Assembly (NCBI RefSeq): GCF_003574355.1
Contig: NZ_QWLB01000008.1
Location: 1-64,000, forward strand
Source: Meiothermus granaticius NBRC 107808
GTDB taxonomy: Bacteria; Deinococcota; Deinococci; Deinococcales; Thermaceae
Direction: 5' to 3'
Length of the DNA stretch: 64,000 bases
In this document: positions 29,817 through 39,299 of the stretch, piece after piece
How positions within the stretch are numbered: the first letter of the stretch is position 1
Layout: each line of letters begins with the position of its first letter
Program-made: the position numbers and the translations under genes
The notes under the pieces: model-generated
Database searches by the model: none
Told to the model about the DNA's origin: nothing
Seen by the model: the letters and a program-made list of their open reading frames with translations, nothing else

Positions 29817-30776
29817 ATGGCCAGTTCTGACAGCCTCCCGCTGGTTTTCTCGGCGGCGCTCACCGATCCCGGTCGCAAGCGCGCCCTCAACGAGGATGCT
29901 GTCAGCCAGACCCTGATGCCCTACGGCGGCATCTTCGTGGTGGCCGATGGGATGGGGGGGCATCGCACCGGTGAGGTGGCCTCGCAGATGGCGGTCAGCC
30001 AGATTGTGGAGTTTCTCAAGCGCGAGGAACCCTCCCCGCAGGGGCTGCTCGAGGCCTTCGAGCTGGCCAACGAAGCCATCTACTTGGCCGGGCAAAAGCC
30101 GGAGTCGCGCGGGATGGGCACCACCTGCACCGCCTTATGGCTGGATCTCCCCTATGCCCTCATCGCCCACGTAGGCGACAGCCGGGCGTATTTGCTGCGC
30201 GATGGGGAGCTAACCCAGCTCACCCAAGACCACTCCTGGGTAGCCGACCGGGTGCGGCAGGGGCTTTTGAGCGAGGAAGAGGCCCGCAATCACCGCTGGC
30301 GCAACGTGATTACCAATGCCCTGGGCTCCTTTCCACAGTCCAAGGTGGATTTGGTTGGGCTCAGGGTGCAGCCGGGGGATGTTTTTCTGCTCTGCTCCGA
30401 CGGGCTGAGCGGGGTGCTGGAAGACAAGGTATTGGCCGAGATGGTCAACACTAACCCTCCAGAGCCCGCGGTGGCCCAACTGGTCAAGCTGGCCAACGAG
30501 TGGGGCGGCCCGGACAACATCAGCGCGGTGGTGGTCACGGTGGGAAGCCAGTTGCCCCAGCGCACCCGTCCCTACGCCCTGCCCCTCCATACCGAGGGCG
30601 GGCCGGTCCGGCTGCAAAGCGGCACCGATCCAGAGATCCTTACCACCCAGATTGCCGAACCGGTCAAAAAGCCCACCTTCTGGGGAAGGTGGGGCAGCCT
30701 AATCCTGCTGGGGCTATGGTTTGCCTTGCTCGGTTTTGTGCTGCTCAATCAGTTTGGCCATAAAGGCACCCCCTAG
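29817..30776 (+). CDS. PP2C-family Ser/Thr protein phosphatase with C-terminal TM anchor
   Basis: A 319-residue metal-dependent phosphatase of the PrpC/Stp group, expected to reverse Hanks-type kinase phosphorylation. Motifs: GRKRALNEDAV, FVVADGMGGHRTGEVAS, GTTCTALWL, AHVGDSRAYLLRDGEL, LLCSDGLSGVLEDK and GGPDNISAVVVTV, containing the conserved metal-binding aspartates. A single TM helix near residues 290-312 (LILLGLWFALLGFVLL) anchors it to the membrane with the catalytic domain inside. No kinase gene adjoins it. Its stop codon coincides with a copy of the window's short repeat end. Confidence 0.95.
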   Translation: MASSDSLPLVFSAALTDPGRKRALNEDAVSQTLMPYGGIFVVADGMGGHRTGEVASQMAVSQIVEFLKREEPSPQGLLEAFELANEAIYLAGQKPESRGMGTTCTALWLDLPYALIAHVGDSRAYLLRDGELTQLTQDHSWVADRVRQGLLSEEEARNHRWRNVITNALGSFPQSKVDLVGLRVQPGDVFLLCSDGLSGVLEDKVLAEMVNTNPPEPAVAQLVKLANEWGGPDNISAVVVTVGSQLPQRTRPYALPLHTEGGPVRLQSGTDPEILTTQIAEPVKKPTFWGRWGSLILLGLWFALLGFVLLNQFGHKGTP

Positions 30777-30810
30777 AGCGCTCTTCACCCACCGAGCTCA
30801 AGAGAACGCG
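30774..30810 (+). repeat. Possible short (deleted) copy C of the dispersed repeat
   Basis: TAGAGCGCTCTTCACC starts at the PP2C stop codon and matches both ends and the first inner bases of copies A and B. About 20 bp later AAGAGAACGC gives an imperfect inverted partner. It may be an internally deleted element; it is too short to be certain. Confidence 0.35.
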
Positions 30811-30820
30811 ATAAACACAA

Positions 30821-30846
30821 AAGGCTCGAGGTTTCCCTCGAGCCTT
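30821..30846 (-). terminator. Terminator of the groES-groEL operon
   Basis: A perfect 11-bp stem (AAGGCTCGAGG and its complement) with a 4-nt loop, 14 bp past the groEL stop. On the minus strand it is followed by TTTTGTGTTTATC, a good U-tract. In the other direction there is no T-run. Confidence 0.88.
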
Positions 30847-30860
30847 CCCCAATCCTGGGG

Positions 30861-32531
<1,671 letters not shown>

Positions 32532-32544
32532 TCAGAGGCTGGCT

Positions 32545-32844
32545 TTACAGCACAGCCAGCAGATCGCGCTCGCTGAGCACGATGTATTCAGTGCCGTCAA
32601 TCTCGACCTCGGTGCCGCCGTACTTGGCAAAGAGCACCGTGTCGCCCACCTTTACCTCCAGGGGAACCTTGGTGCCGTTATCCAGCACCCGGCCGCTGCC
32701 CACCGCGATCACTTTGCCGCGCTGGGGTTTCTCCTTAGCGCTGTCGGGCAGCACGATACCCCCCCGGGTCTTGGGCTCTTCTTCCACCCGCTGAACCAGC
32801 ACACGGTCGCCTAAGGGCTTCATTTTGGTAGCGACTTCTGCCAT
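32545..32844 (-). CDS. groES: Co-chaperonin GroES (10 kDa)
   Basis: A 99-residue lid protein for GroEL. Recognisable segments: [19 protein letters not shown], the mobile loop with [29 protein letters not shown] and the C-terminal [14 protein letters not shown] chose the ATG behind AAAGGAGG; an in-frame upstream start would skip this site. First gene of the groESL operon. Confidence 0.98.
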   Translation of the reverse strand: MAEVATKMKPLGDRVLVQRVEEEPKTRGGIVLPDSAKEKPQRGKVIAVGSGRVLDNGTKVPLEVKVGDTVLFAKYGGTEVEIDGTEYIVLSERDLLAVL

Positions 32845-32895
32845 ACTCTTGCCTCCTTTGACAGTCAAGGGTTTAGAGTGTCAACCCAGCAACAT

Positions 32896-32961
32896 AGTAT
32901 TTTCCTCACTCCATCAGATTGTCAAGAGGGAAAGCTATAGAGTTGAGCGAGGTTGAGTCAA
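32896..32961 (-). promoter_or_regulatory. Tandem promoters of groESL
   Basis: Two sigma-A-like promoters read on the minus strand. The upstream one is TTGACT (plus 32956-32961), 16 bp, TATAGC (plus 32934-32939). The downstream one is TTGACA (plus 32920-32925), 18 bp, AATACT (plus 32896-32901). A further TTGACA/TGTCAA inverted pair lies closer to the gene. No CIRCE element (TTAGCACTC-N9-GAGTGCTAA) is present, so HrcA control is not supported. Confidence 0.6.
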
Positions 32962-32976
32962 GTTTTCGCCGCATTT

Positions 32977-33762
32977 CTATGCGCGGTGGCTGCGCTGGCG
33001 ACGGGCTTCATAGAGCAGAAGGGCTGCAGAAACCGCCACGTTCAGGCTGTCGGCCTGCCCCTGCATAGGGATTCGCACCCGGATTGAGGCCCCCTCGAGC
33101 CACCCCTCACTCAACCCCTGATGCTCCGGCCCCACCACGATGGCCACCTTTCCGCGCAGGTCGGCTTGCCAAAATAGCATTTGGGCATGCGGGGTGCTGG
33201 CCACCAGTGGGATTTTATGCTGCTGCAGCCAGGATAGGATTTCCGAGTCTGAGGCAGGGATGGTGGGCAGGGAAAAAATCGTCCCGGTGCTGTTGCGGAT
33301 CACCTGGGGGCTGTAGAGGTCCACCCCGCCGGCCACCAGCACCGCATCAGCCCCGGCCGCATCTGCCGAGCGCAGCACAGACCCCAGATTGCCGGGTTTC
33401 TCCAGCCCCACCGCCACCAGGATCAGGGCGTTGGGAGGGATCACCAGGTCGGCCAGGGAGCGCTTAGGAATACGGCCCACCGCGATCAGGCCCGCCGGGT
33501 TCTCTCGGCTGCTCAAGCGCTTGAACAGGGTTTCGGGCAATTCCAGGTGCTCAACCCTCAGCCCAGACCGCACTCGAGCCTCCTCATCGCTCAAGGCTTC
33601 GGAGGCAATCGCGGCCTCGAGTTCGATCCCTGCTTTGAGCGCTCGCTCAATCTCGCGCGCCCCCTCAATTAGAAACCGCCCCTGATGCGTGCGGCCCTTG
33701 CGTTCCTTGAGTTCGGCCAGGGCCTTGAGGCGGGGGTTGTGGCTGCTGGTGATGCGCACCAT
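32977..33762 (-). CDS. TrmH/SpoU-family RNA 2'-O-methyltransferase
   Basis: A 261-residue SPOUT enzyme expected to methylate a ribose in rRNA or tRNA. An N-terminal substrate-binding domain (SHNPRLKALAELKERKGR, GRFLIEGAREIERAL) precedes the knotted catalytic domain, with motif 1 EKPGNLGSVLRSADAAGADA, motif 2 VVGPEHQGLS and motif 3 IPMQGQADSLNVAVSAALLL. The ATG lies 7 nt after TAGATT (plus 33770-33775). The specific RNA target cannot be told from the sequence. Confidence 0.93.
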   Translation of the reverse strand: MVRITSSHNPRLKALAELKERKGRTHQGRFLIEGAREIERALKAGIELEAAIASEALSDEEARVRSGLRVEHLELPETLFKRLSSRENPAGLIAVGRIPKRSLADLVIPPNALILVAVGLEKPGNLGSVLRSADAAGADAVLVAGGVDLYSPQVIRNSTGTIFSLPTIPASDSEILSWLQQHKIPLVASTPHAQMLFWQADLRGKVAIVVGPEHQGLSEGWLEGASIRVRIPMQGQADSLNVAVSAALLLYEARRQRSHRA

Positions 33763-33779
33763 TCTCCCAAATCTACAGG

Positions 33780-34214
33780 TCAGCGGGGCAGGATGGGGCG
33801 GAAATACCCCACCACTTCTCGATAGTCAAAGGTATGCACGGCTCCGGTAGGGTCGGTGATCTCCAGCAGGTCCTCGCCGGGATAGAGAATGCGCCGCAAT
33901 AACATCAGCCCGCCAGGCTCGAGGGTTTCGACCTCGGCAGCCATGTAGGCTTCCTCCGCGGGGAAGCTGGACTCCGGGGAAAACCCCTCTTCGCTATCGG
34001 CCTCAACGGTATCGCTCGCCAGGCCCTCGGCAGAGCTGGGAGGGAAAAAGGGGTCCTGATCAGGGCCATCCTCGAGGCGGGCCATCGCCCCGGCCAGGTC
34101 AAAGGCATTCACCACCAGGCGGGTCTCGTGTCCTTCGCCCAAGTACAGCGACACCACCTCAGATTCTTCGTTTTCAGGATCGAAGCCCATGCGCAAACCA
34201 GCCGGTCTGGCCAT
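33780..34214 (-). CDS. Acidic hypothetical protein, 144 aa
   Basis: A soluble, very acidic protein. The central third (about residues 50-95) is rich in Asp, Glu, Ser and Pro and probably disordered. The flanking parts look folded (SEVVSLYLGEGHETRLVVNAF at the start; GGLMLLRRILYPGEDLLEITDPTGA and FDYREVVGYFRPILP at the end). The C-terminal segment could be a small beta-barrel. I do not recognise a family. It lies 12 bp after the pantothenate kinase-like gene and 17 bp before the RNA methyltransferase on the same strand; TACAAT is at plus 34235-34240. Confidence 0.6.
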   Translation of the reverse strand: MARPAGLRMGFDPENEESEVVSLYLGEGHETRLVVNAFDLAGAMARLEDGPDQDPFFPPSSAEGLASDTVEADSEEGFSPESSFPAEEAYMAAEVETLEPGGLMLLRRILYPGEDLLEITDPTGAVHTFDYREVVGYFRPILPR

Positions 34215-34226
34215 AATCGAATCCCC

Positions 34227-35081
34227 CTACGAAATTGTACCGCGCTGCTCCTTCCCCCAGGCCTCGAGCGCCGCTCCAAAGGCCGTAGCCCAGCCGGAGC
34301 GTTCGGGGATGATGGGCCTGGGCTCAACCGAGTAGAACTGCCAAACCCGCTCGAAGGCGGCACGAATCGGGGCCAGATCCGGCAGGTGCCCCACAATCAC
34401 AATCTGGGGCATCCCGGCGGCCTTGGCTGCATTGAGCGAGATCATCCCGATCACCTGAGCCACCAAGGTGACCAGTCCGGCGGCAATGTCCTCCCGCTTG
34501 GGGGGCTCGCTGAGGCTCAGAATGCGGCCAAAGTTCACCGCGGTAGCCGAAGCGGGCAGGTGGCCAATGCCCGAACCGATCACGTCCCAAAGGGTGGAAT
34601 CTACCCCACCGGGGTCGCCTTGCTCGGCCAGCCGGGCCAGCTCGAGGGGGTCGCTGATCCCCAGCAGCAGTTTGGCCAACCCCAGCAGGGTGCCCCCACC
34701 CACCGCGCTTCCGGTGAAGTGATGGGCCGTCTGGTTTCGGGCCACCACCATGGCACTCCCGGTCCCCGCAGAGACCACCAGGGCCTGCGATAGCCCCGCC
34801 ATCGCCAACCCACCGCGTCCAAGGGCCTGGGCCTCACCCACCTTGACCACCGGGATGCCCTCCAGGACCTCCGGTAGGGTGCGGTATAGCCCCCCCGTGG
34901 TGGCCAAACCCTTTAGCCCCTCGAGGCGCACCCCGCTCCACTGCACGGCCTGCCAGAGGGTCTCGAGGCGGGCCGGGCCCACCCCGTGCAAGCTCCAATG
35001 CCCCTGCAATTCTCCGTCTTGAACGAGGGCGATGTCTGTATTGCTAAGGCCGAAGTCTACTCCCAGGTACAGGTCGGACAT
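34227..35081 (-). CDS. Type II pantothenate kinase-like protein (CoaW family)
   Basis: A 284-residue ASKHA-fold kinase. The phosphate loops YLGVDFGLSNTDIALV and VVSAGTGSAMVVA, the segment GSAVGGGTLLGLAKLLLG, LARLAEQGDPGGVDS and ATAVNFGRIL track closely with Staphylococcus CoaW, which phosphorylates pantothenate in CoA synthesis. A glutamate in KVGEAQALG is near, but not clearly at, the catalytic Glu position, so activity is unproven; a BadF/GlcNAc-kinase-like role is the alternative. I chose ATG 35081, placed 7 nt after TAGCAT (plus 35089-35094), over one three codons upstream. Confidence 0.78.
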   Translation of the reverse strand: MSDLYLGVDFGLSNTDIALVQDGELQGHWSLHGVGPARLETLWQAVQWSGVRLEGLKGLATTGGLYRTLPEVLEGIPVVKVGEAQALGRGGLAMAGLSQALVVSAGTGSAMVVARNQTAHHFTGSAVGGGTLLGLAKLLLGISDPLELARLAEQGDPGGVDSTLWDVIGSGIGHLPASATAVNFGRILSLSEPPKREDIAAGLVTLVAQVIGMISLNAAKAAGMPQIVIVGHLPDLAPIRAAFERVWQFYSVEPRPIIPERSGWATAFGAALEAWGKEQRGTIS

Positions 35082-35138
35082 ACTCCCCATGCTAAGGGTC
35101 TAACCGCCGAGCCTCCCCCCTGGGCTATAAACCCCTCT

Positions 35139-36101
35139 TCAGGGAATCAACAGCACTTTGCCGGTGGTCGCCCTGGCCTGTAGCTGGCGGTGGGCCTCAG
35201 CCGCTTCCGCCAGGGGAAACTCCATCCCGATGCGCACCTTCAACCTGCCCTCAGCCACCCAGCGCATCACCTCCCCCGCCCGCCACTCGAGCTCCTCTCG
35301 CGATTGCAAGTAGTGGCCCAGGGAGGGCCGGGTCAGGAACAGCCCCCCTTTTTGGTTCAAAACCTGCGGGTCGAAGGGGGCCACCGGCCCGGAGGACTGC
35401 CCACACAGCACCAACATCCCCCGCACCCGTAAGCTGTTCAGGCTTCCCTCCCAGGTGGTCCGACCGACCGAGTCATAGACCACCTGCGCCCCCTGGCCCC
35501 CGGTCAGTCCCCGTACCGCTTCAGCGAAACCCTCGTAGGGAAGGGCGTAATCAGCCCCAGCCTCTTTGGCCAAGGCCCGCTTTTCCTCGCTGCTGGCGGT
35601 AGCGATCACCGTCGCTCCAGCCCGCTTGGCCATCTGGATCAACAGCAGCCCCAGCCCACCCGCCCCAGCATGGATGAGGCAGGTCTCGCCGGCTTTCAGA
35701 GGATAGGTACTGTGGGCGAGGTAGTGGGCGGTCATCCCCTGGAGCATCGCCGCAGCGGCCCGCTTGAAGTCGAGGGCATCGGGGATCCTGACCAGCTTTT
35801 CAGCCGGGACTACAGCGTATTCAGCGTAGGCGCCCAGGATATTGGCGTACACCACCTTATCGCCCACCTTCAGCCCACCTACCCCCTCTCCCAGGGCTTC
35901 TACCGTCCCCGAGGCCTCTTCTCCCAGGGTAAACGGCAGCGGCAGGGGGTAAAGCCCGGAGCGTTTATAGGTGTCAATGAAGTTGACCCCGATGGCCCGA
36001 ATCTGGACCAAGACCTGGCCGGGGCCGGGGGTGGGAAGGGGGAGTTCCTCGAGCCCCATCACCTCAGGCCCACCGATCTGATGGACGCGAATGGCTTTCA
36101 T
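35139..36101 (-). CDS. NADPH:quinone oxidoreductase (zinc-independent MDR family)
   Basis: A 320-residue medium-chain reductase. Its GroES-like N-terminal half contains GVNFIDTYKRSGLYPLPLPF and PFTLGEEASGTVEALGEGV; the Rossmann half has the NADPH loop IHAGAGGLGLLLIQMAKRAG and VVYDSVGRTTWEGSLNSL. It lacks the catalytic zinc cysteines of alcohol dehydrogenases. Probably reduces quinones or other enone electrophiles with NADPH. The ATG follows TAGGCT (plus 36108-36113) at 6 nt, so it is probably leaderless. Confidence 0.93.
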   Translation of the reverse strand: MKAIRVHQIGGPEVMGLEELPLPTPGPGQVLVQIRAIGVNFIDTYKRSGLYPLPLPFTLGEEASGTVEALGEGVGGLKVGDKVVYANILGAYAEYAVVPAEKLVRIPDALDFKRAAAAMLQGMTAHYLAHSTYPLKAGETCLIHAGAGGLGLLLIQMAKRAGATVIATASSEEKRALAKEAGADYALPYEGFAEAVRGLTGGQGAQVVYDSVGRTTWEGSLNSLRVRGMLVLCGQSSGPVAPFDPQVLNQKGGLFLTRPSLGHYLQSREELEWRAGEVMRWVAEGRLKVRIGMEFPLAEAAEAHRQLQARATTGKVLLIP

Positions 36102-36159
36102 GCAGCAAGCCTATACCTTGATAGGGGGCGTCAACAGCTAGCCCCCAAACAATTCGCGC

Positions 36160-36390
36160 CTACAAGCGTTCCAAAAGCGCCTCAGCGTCTTGGAAATACT
36201 GGTCCTTGGGGATCAGAACATACCCCTCTAGGGCCTTGGCCGGATGGTAAGCCAGCTCCAGCCGCAGCTGAGGCCGCGGGTTCCCCACCTGGCGGATCTG
36301 CCCCAGGATTGGGCGAGGCCGGGCTTGCAAGGCCTGCGACATCCGCTCGAGCACAAAGGAGAGGTAGGCAACCAGGCTAAGCGCTTTCAC
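36160..36390 (-). CDS. Hypothetical protein, 76 aa
   Basis: A small soluble protein with an N-terminal helix (VKALSLVAYLSFVLERMSQA), a basic middle (ARPRPILGQIRQVGNPRPQL) and an alpha/beta end (GYVLIPKDQYFQDAEALL). GTG 36390 follows TACACT (plus 36397-36402) at 6 nt, which favours it over a longer upstream frame that would overlap the divergent neighbour. No family is recognised. Confidence 0.55.
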   Translation of the reverse strand: MKALSLVAYLSFVLERMSQALQARPRPILGQIRQVGNPRPQLRLELAYHPAKALEGYVLIPKDQYFQDAEALLERL

Positions 36391-36456
36391 CCCTCCAGTG
36401 TAGCCAAAGCGCCCATAGGCATTGTGAAGGGCTAAACTGTGCCCCAGGAGACCCCC

Positions 36457-36798
36457 ATGGCAACCCAAACCATCAACGGTGTGGAGGTGGAGATCAGCAT
36501 CATCAGCAGTCAACCCACAGGGGATTCAAGGCTTTCCCCCAGAGAATTGTGGACGGTGGAGGCCGTAGACCAAGTGCTTCGGAAGAACCCCCAGTTCCAA
36601 GCCCGGTATCCGGGTGCGGTGCTGAGCCGGGTCGAGAGCCTGCGCGACCTTGGCGAGGGCGAAAAAGGCCGGTATTACCTGCGCTACCAGGTCGGCGAGG
36701 GCGCCACCGAGTTTTGGGGATATCTGGCCCCCAGGCCCAGGCTCGACTTTAAGCGCGGCCTGGTGGGGGTTGTTCCGAGCGATGCCCCCCCAGTCTGA
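36457..36798 (+). CDS. Hypothetical protein, 113 aa
   Basis: A soluble protein starting MATQTINGVEVEISIISSQP, with a helical stretch (LWTVEAVDQVLRKNPQFQAR) and alternating strands towards the end (GRYYLRYQVGEGATEFWGYL). I do not recognise the family. ATG 36457 lies behind CAGGAG (36445-36450); TAAACT (36433-36438) upstream is a good -10 box. It ends 6 bp before the convergent nudC. Confidence 0.55.
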   Translation: MATQTINGVEVEISIISSQPTGDSRLSPRELWTVEAVDQVLRKNPQFQARYPGAVLSRVESLRDLGEGEKGRYYLRYQVGEGATEFWGYLAPRPRLDFKRGLVGVVPSDAPPV

Positions 36799-36804
36799 GT
36801 CGAG

Positions 36805-37635
36805 TCAGCCCCCGGAGGCCCGGGCCCCCCATCGCTCCCGCTGCCGCTTGGCCCACCCGTCAATTACCTGGCGCGAAAGGCTGATCGGTGGGGGCAGCTC
36901 CGGCAGCTCATCCCAGCGAAACCAGCGGGCATCCTGCAGCTCCTCCTCCTCGAGCTTCAAGGCGCCGCCGACCCACTTCGCCGAGAAGGCCACCATCAGC
37001 TGGTGGGGGAAGGGCCAAGGTTGGCTGGCCAGATACCGGATCTCGCCCACCTCGAGCCCCACCTCTTCTCGAGTCTCCCGCCGCACGCACTCCTCGAGGG
37101 ATTCCTGCGGGTCTACAAACCCTGCGATGATGCTATAGCGCTTGCCCCAGCCGGGTTTTTGGGCCAGCAGAACGCGGTCTTCATGGTGAATCAGCACCAA
37201 GACAGCCGGGGATACCCGGGGGTAGGTGGCTTGGCCGCAATTGGGGCAGGTCCGGGCCAAATCGCGGCCCACCGGGCCATTGGCGTGGCCACAGGTGCCA
37301 CAAAACGCGCTGGTTCGGGCCCAGTAGAGGGCCTGCTGGGCATAGCCGGCCAAGCCGTACAGCGGTTCTCCCAGCGAGAAGGCCGCGCGCAAGCCCACCG
37401 AGGTCAACCCCTCGAGGCTCGCCTCAGGAGGCAGTTCAGCCGCGAGCATCGGGGTGCCCTCGAGCTGGCCAAGATGCAGGACAAGGGTGGGCTCGAGACG
37501 GCTCAGCTCCTGGGCGCTGCCCTGCACCGGCGCGCCCTCCTTCAGCAGCAGTTCGCCCCCCCTGAACAAGAACCACACCCCAGGTTCTCCGGGGATCTGG
37601 CTGGGGTTGGCTGCACGCAAAAGGCTCGGGGGCAT
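36805..37635 (-). CDS. nudC: NAD(H) diphosphatase / RNA de-NADding enzyme, NudC
   Basis: A 276-residue Nudix hydrolase that splits NAD(H), and in characterised homologues removes NAD caps from RNA. The zinc ribbon is CGTCGHANG...TCPNCG (about residues 113-135); the Nudix box follows, GFVDPQESLEECVRRETREE-VGL; and the NudC-specific motif is SQPWPFPHQLMVAF. It ends the moxR/four-helix/VWA operon with a 3-bp gap. That arrangement is unusual, because NudC is normally a stand-alone housekeeping gene. Confidence 0.95.
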   Translation of the reverse strand: MPPSLLRAANPSQIPGEPGVWFLFRGGELLLKEGAPVQGSAQELSRLEPTLVLHLGQLEGTPMLAAELPPEASLEGLTSVGLRAAFSLGEPLYGLAGYAQQALYWARTSAFCGTCGHANGPVGRDLARTCPNCGQATYPRVSPAVLVLIHHEDRVLLAQKPGWGKRYSIIAGFVDPQESLEECVRRETREEVGLEVGEIRYLASQPWPFPHQLMVAFSAKWVGGALKLEEEELQDARWFRWDELPELPPPISLSRQVIDGWAKRQRERWGARASGG

Positions 37636-37638
37636 GGG

Positions 37639-38862
37639 TTAGTTTCGGCTGACCTTGCGGTTGAGGAAGTCCATCAGCACATAACGCCCGATGTTGGCAG
37701 GGGTGGTCATGTAGGCCTTGCCCTTGGTGATCTGGGTGAGCTTTTTGACAAAGGCCAGCAGCTCGGGCTCCCGTGCCAGCATAAAGGTGTGGATGGGGAT
37801 TCCCTCTTTGCGGGCCAGGGTGGCCTCCTTCAGGGTTTCCGCCAGAATCACCGGGTCCAGGCCCCAAGCGTTTTTGTAAATTTGCCCGCTGGGAAGTGTG
37901 AGCGCCGAGGGCTTCCCATCGGTGATCATGATGATCTGCTTCATCTCCCCGCCCATCTTTTTGAGGATCTTGCGGGCCAGCTTGAGCCCCTCAGCGGTAT
38001 TGGTGTGGTAGGGCCCGACCTGCACCATAGGGAGCTTACCCAGCGGCACCTCCTCGGCGGAGTCGTGGAACACCCCGAAGCGCACTTGGTCCCCGGGGTA
38101 CTGGGTGCGGATGAGGTGGGCCAGGCCCAGGGCCACGCGCTTGGCGGGGGTAAAACGATCCTCACCGTAGAGGATCATGGAGTGGGAGCAGTCCAGGAGT
38201 ACCACCGTGTTCATCGAGGCGGTGTACTCGGAGAGCTCGATCACCATATCGGATTCCTCGAGGTTCTCCAGGCCCTTCATCACCACGCTCTTGAGGGTCT
38301 CACTGAGGTTGAGGTTGGGCTGGTCGCCAAACTCGTAGGGTTTGGTCTCACCGCTGGACTCCACCCCGGAGGCGTAGTGCCGGGTTGCGTGGGCCCCAGG
38401 GGCGTTTTTACCCAGCGCCCCCAGCAGGGTACGCAGGCTTTTGAGACCCAGAAAGTCTACGGTTTTGTGGGTCAGCTCGAGCCGGGTCTCCTGCGACTCC
38501 CCCTGCATTCCCTGACCCTGGGCAGGATCGGTGGGGTCTTGGCCCGGCAGCCGGATAAACCCCTCGTCCTGCAGGCGCTGCATCAGCTTTTGGATCTCCT
38601 GGTAAAGCCGGGTGTTCTCGGGGTTTCTGGCCTGGCGGGCTTCCTCGAGCCACTCCTCAGGGACGCGGTCGTTTTCCAGCAGGGCCTGCAGCAAAGCATC
38701 GAAGAGGTCTTCGGCGGTAGGGGCGCGGTCGGGGTCGGGCTGGTAACGGTTGTAGGGATCGGAAAAGCCCGAATCCATCAGGAAATCCTGGAGCATGTCC
38801 ATTAGGTCAGCCCCAGAGAGGTCGTCGAAGCCGGGCTCGTATTTGGAGTATCGAACGCGCAT
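37639..38862 (-). CDS. VWA-domain protein partnered with a MoxR ATPase
   Basis: A 407-residue cytosolic protein. The acidic, helical N-terminal half (about 1-190) precedes a von Willebrand A domain with a metal-ion site: DCSHS in [12 protein letters not shown], a threonine further on, and MITDGKPSA. It has no signal peptide or TM helix. Family knowledge: VWA proteins with MoxR/RavA ATPases act as chaperone- or chelatase-like pairs that insert cofactors or remodel clients. The start is the ATG behind AAAGGA; an in-frame start 8 codons upstream lacks a site. The four-helix-bundle cassette separates it from its ATPase gene. Confidence 0.88.
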   Translation of the reverse strand: MRVRYSKYEPGFDDLSGADLMDMLQDFLMDSGFSDPYNRYQPDPDRAPTAEDLFDALLQALLENDRVPEEWLEEARQARNPENTRLYQEIQKLMQRLQDEGFIRLPGQDPTDPAQGQGMQGESQETRLELTHKTVDFLGLKSLRTLLGALGKNAPGAHATRHYASGVESSGETKPYEFGDQPNLNLSETLKSVVMKGLENLEESDMVIELSEYTASMNTVVLLDCSHSMILYGEDRFTPAKRVALGLAHLIRTQYPGDQVRFGVFHDSAEEVPLGKLPMVQVGPYHTNTAEGLKLARKILKKMGGEMKQIIMITDGKPSALTLPSGQIYKNAWGLDPVILAETLKEATLARKEGIPIHTFMLAREPELLAFVKKLTQITKGKAYMTTPANIGRYVLMDFLNRKVSRN

Positions 38863-38873
38863 GAGTAATCCTT

Positions 38874-38905
38874 TGTCGCAGGTCACAAGTCTCAGGTCGT
38901 AGACT
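38874..38905. repeat. Left inverted repeat flanking the four-helix-bundle gene
   Basis: TGTCGCAGGTC at 38874-38884, a 5-nt insert, then TCTCAGGTCG at 38890-38899. It is the inverted counterpart of 39271-39295 and overlaps the four-helix-bundle stop codon. It lies just outside the VWA start codon. Confidence 0.6.
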
Positions 38906-39296
38906 GCTCTAGATAAGCAATCAGACTGTTGAGCTTACCTATCGGTTCACGGCTTTTGGCGTAAAGGCTTCCAGTCTGCTGGGCACAGGTGAAACCAAGA
39001 TTCTCAGCAATTTGCAAAGCGCTTACGGTCTCGAGCAAAGAACCCCGGGACTGATAAAGGAACCGCAGGAAATCCTTATCCGAGTTACGGACCTTGCCCT
39101 CTGCAATGTTGAGCGCTACCGAGTTGGCTGCCCGACGAATCTGACTGGTCAGGCCAAACCTCTCTTCTGCCGGAAAAGCCTGACTCCGTTTGTAAACCTC
39201 CACAATCAGCGCCATCGCCAGGTGATACACCTCGAGCTGCTCAAAGCTGAAGCCGCCTTCTCCGGCTTTCGACATGCGACCTGAGACCTGCGACAT
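38892..39296 (-). CDS. Four-helix bundle protein (S23/IVP family)
   Basis: A 134-residue all-helical protein of the family first known from open frames inside 23S rRNA intervening sequences. Signature: [19 protein letters not shown], then [20 protein letters not shown], and [21 protein letters not shown] second in-frame ATG at 39275 would trim seven residues. Here it is wedged between moxR and its VWA partner, and both its ends lie inside an inverted repeat, so it looks like an inserted cassette rather than an original operon member. Its function in non-rRNA settings is unknown. Confidence 0.9.
   Translation of the reverse strand: MSQVSGRMSKAGEGGFSFEQLEVYHLAMALIVEVYKRSQAFPAEERFGLTSQIRRAANSVALNIAEGKVRNSDKDFLRFLYQSRGSLLETVSALQIAENLGFTCAQQTGSLYAKSREPIGKLNSLIAYLEQSTT
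39271..39295. repeat. Right inverted repeat flanking the four-helix-bundle gene
   Basis: GACATGCGACCTGAG followed by ACCTGCGACA; its reverse complement begins TGTCGCAGGTC and continues TCAGGTCG, matching the left copy apart from a 5-nt gap. It covers the start region of the four-helix-bundle gene and ends 5 bp before the moxR stop. Confidence 0.6.
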
Positions 39297-39299
39297 CTC

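Noticed and set aside
32845-32976. HrcA/CIRCE control of groESL
   Set aside because: The TTAGCACTC-N9-GAGTGCTAA inverted repeat is absent; only a short TTGACA/TGTCAA pair is found.
37003-38805. A 600-codon plus-strand open frame spanning nudC and the VWA gene
   Set aside because: It is antisense to two well-supported genes with intact motifs, is rich in His/Gly/Leu/Gln as expected from mirrored GC-rich codons, and shows no domain of its own.
38874-39296. Retron or diversity-generating retroelement accessory gene
   Set aside because: Avd-like four-helix proteins occur with reverse transcriptases, but no reverse transcriptase, template repeat or variable repeat is visible here.
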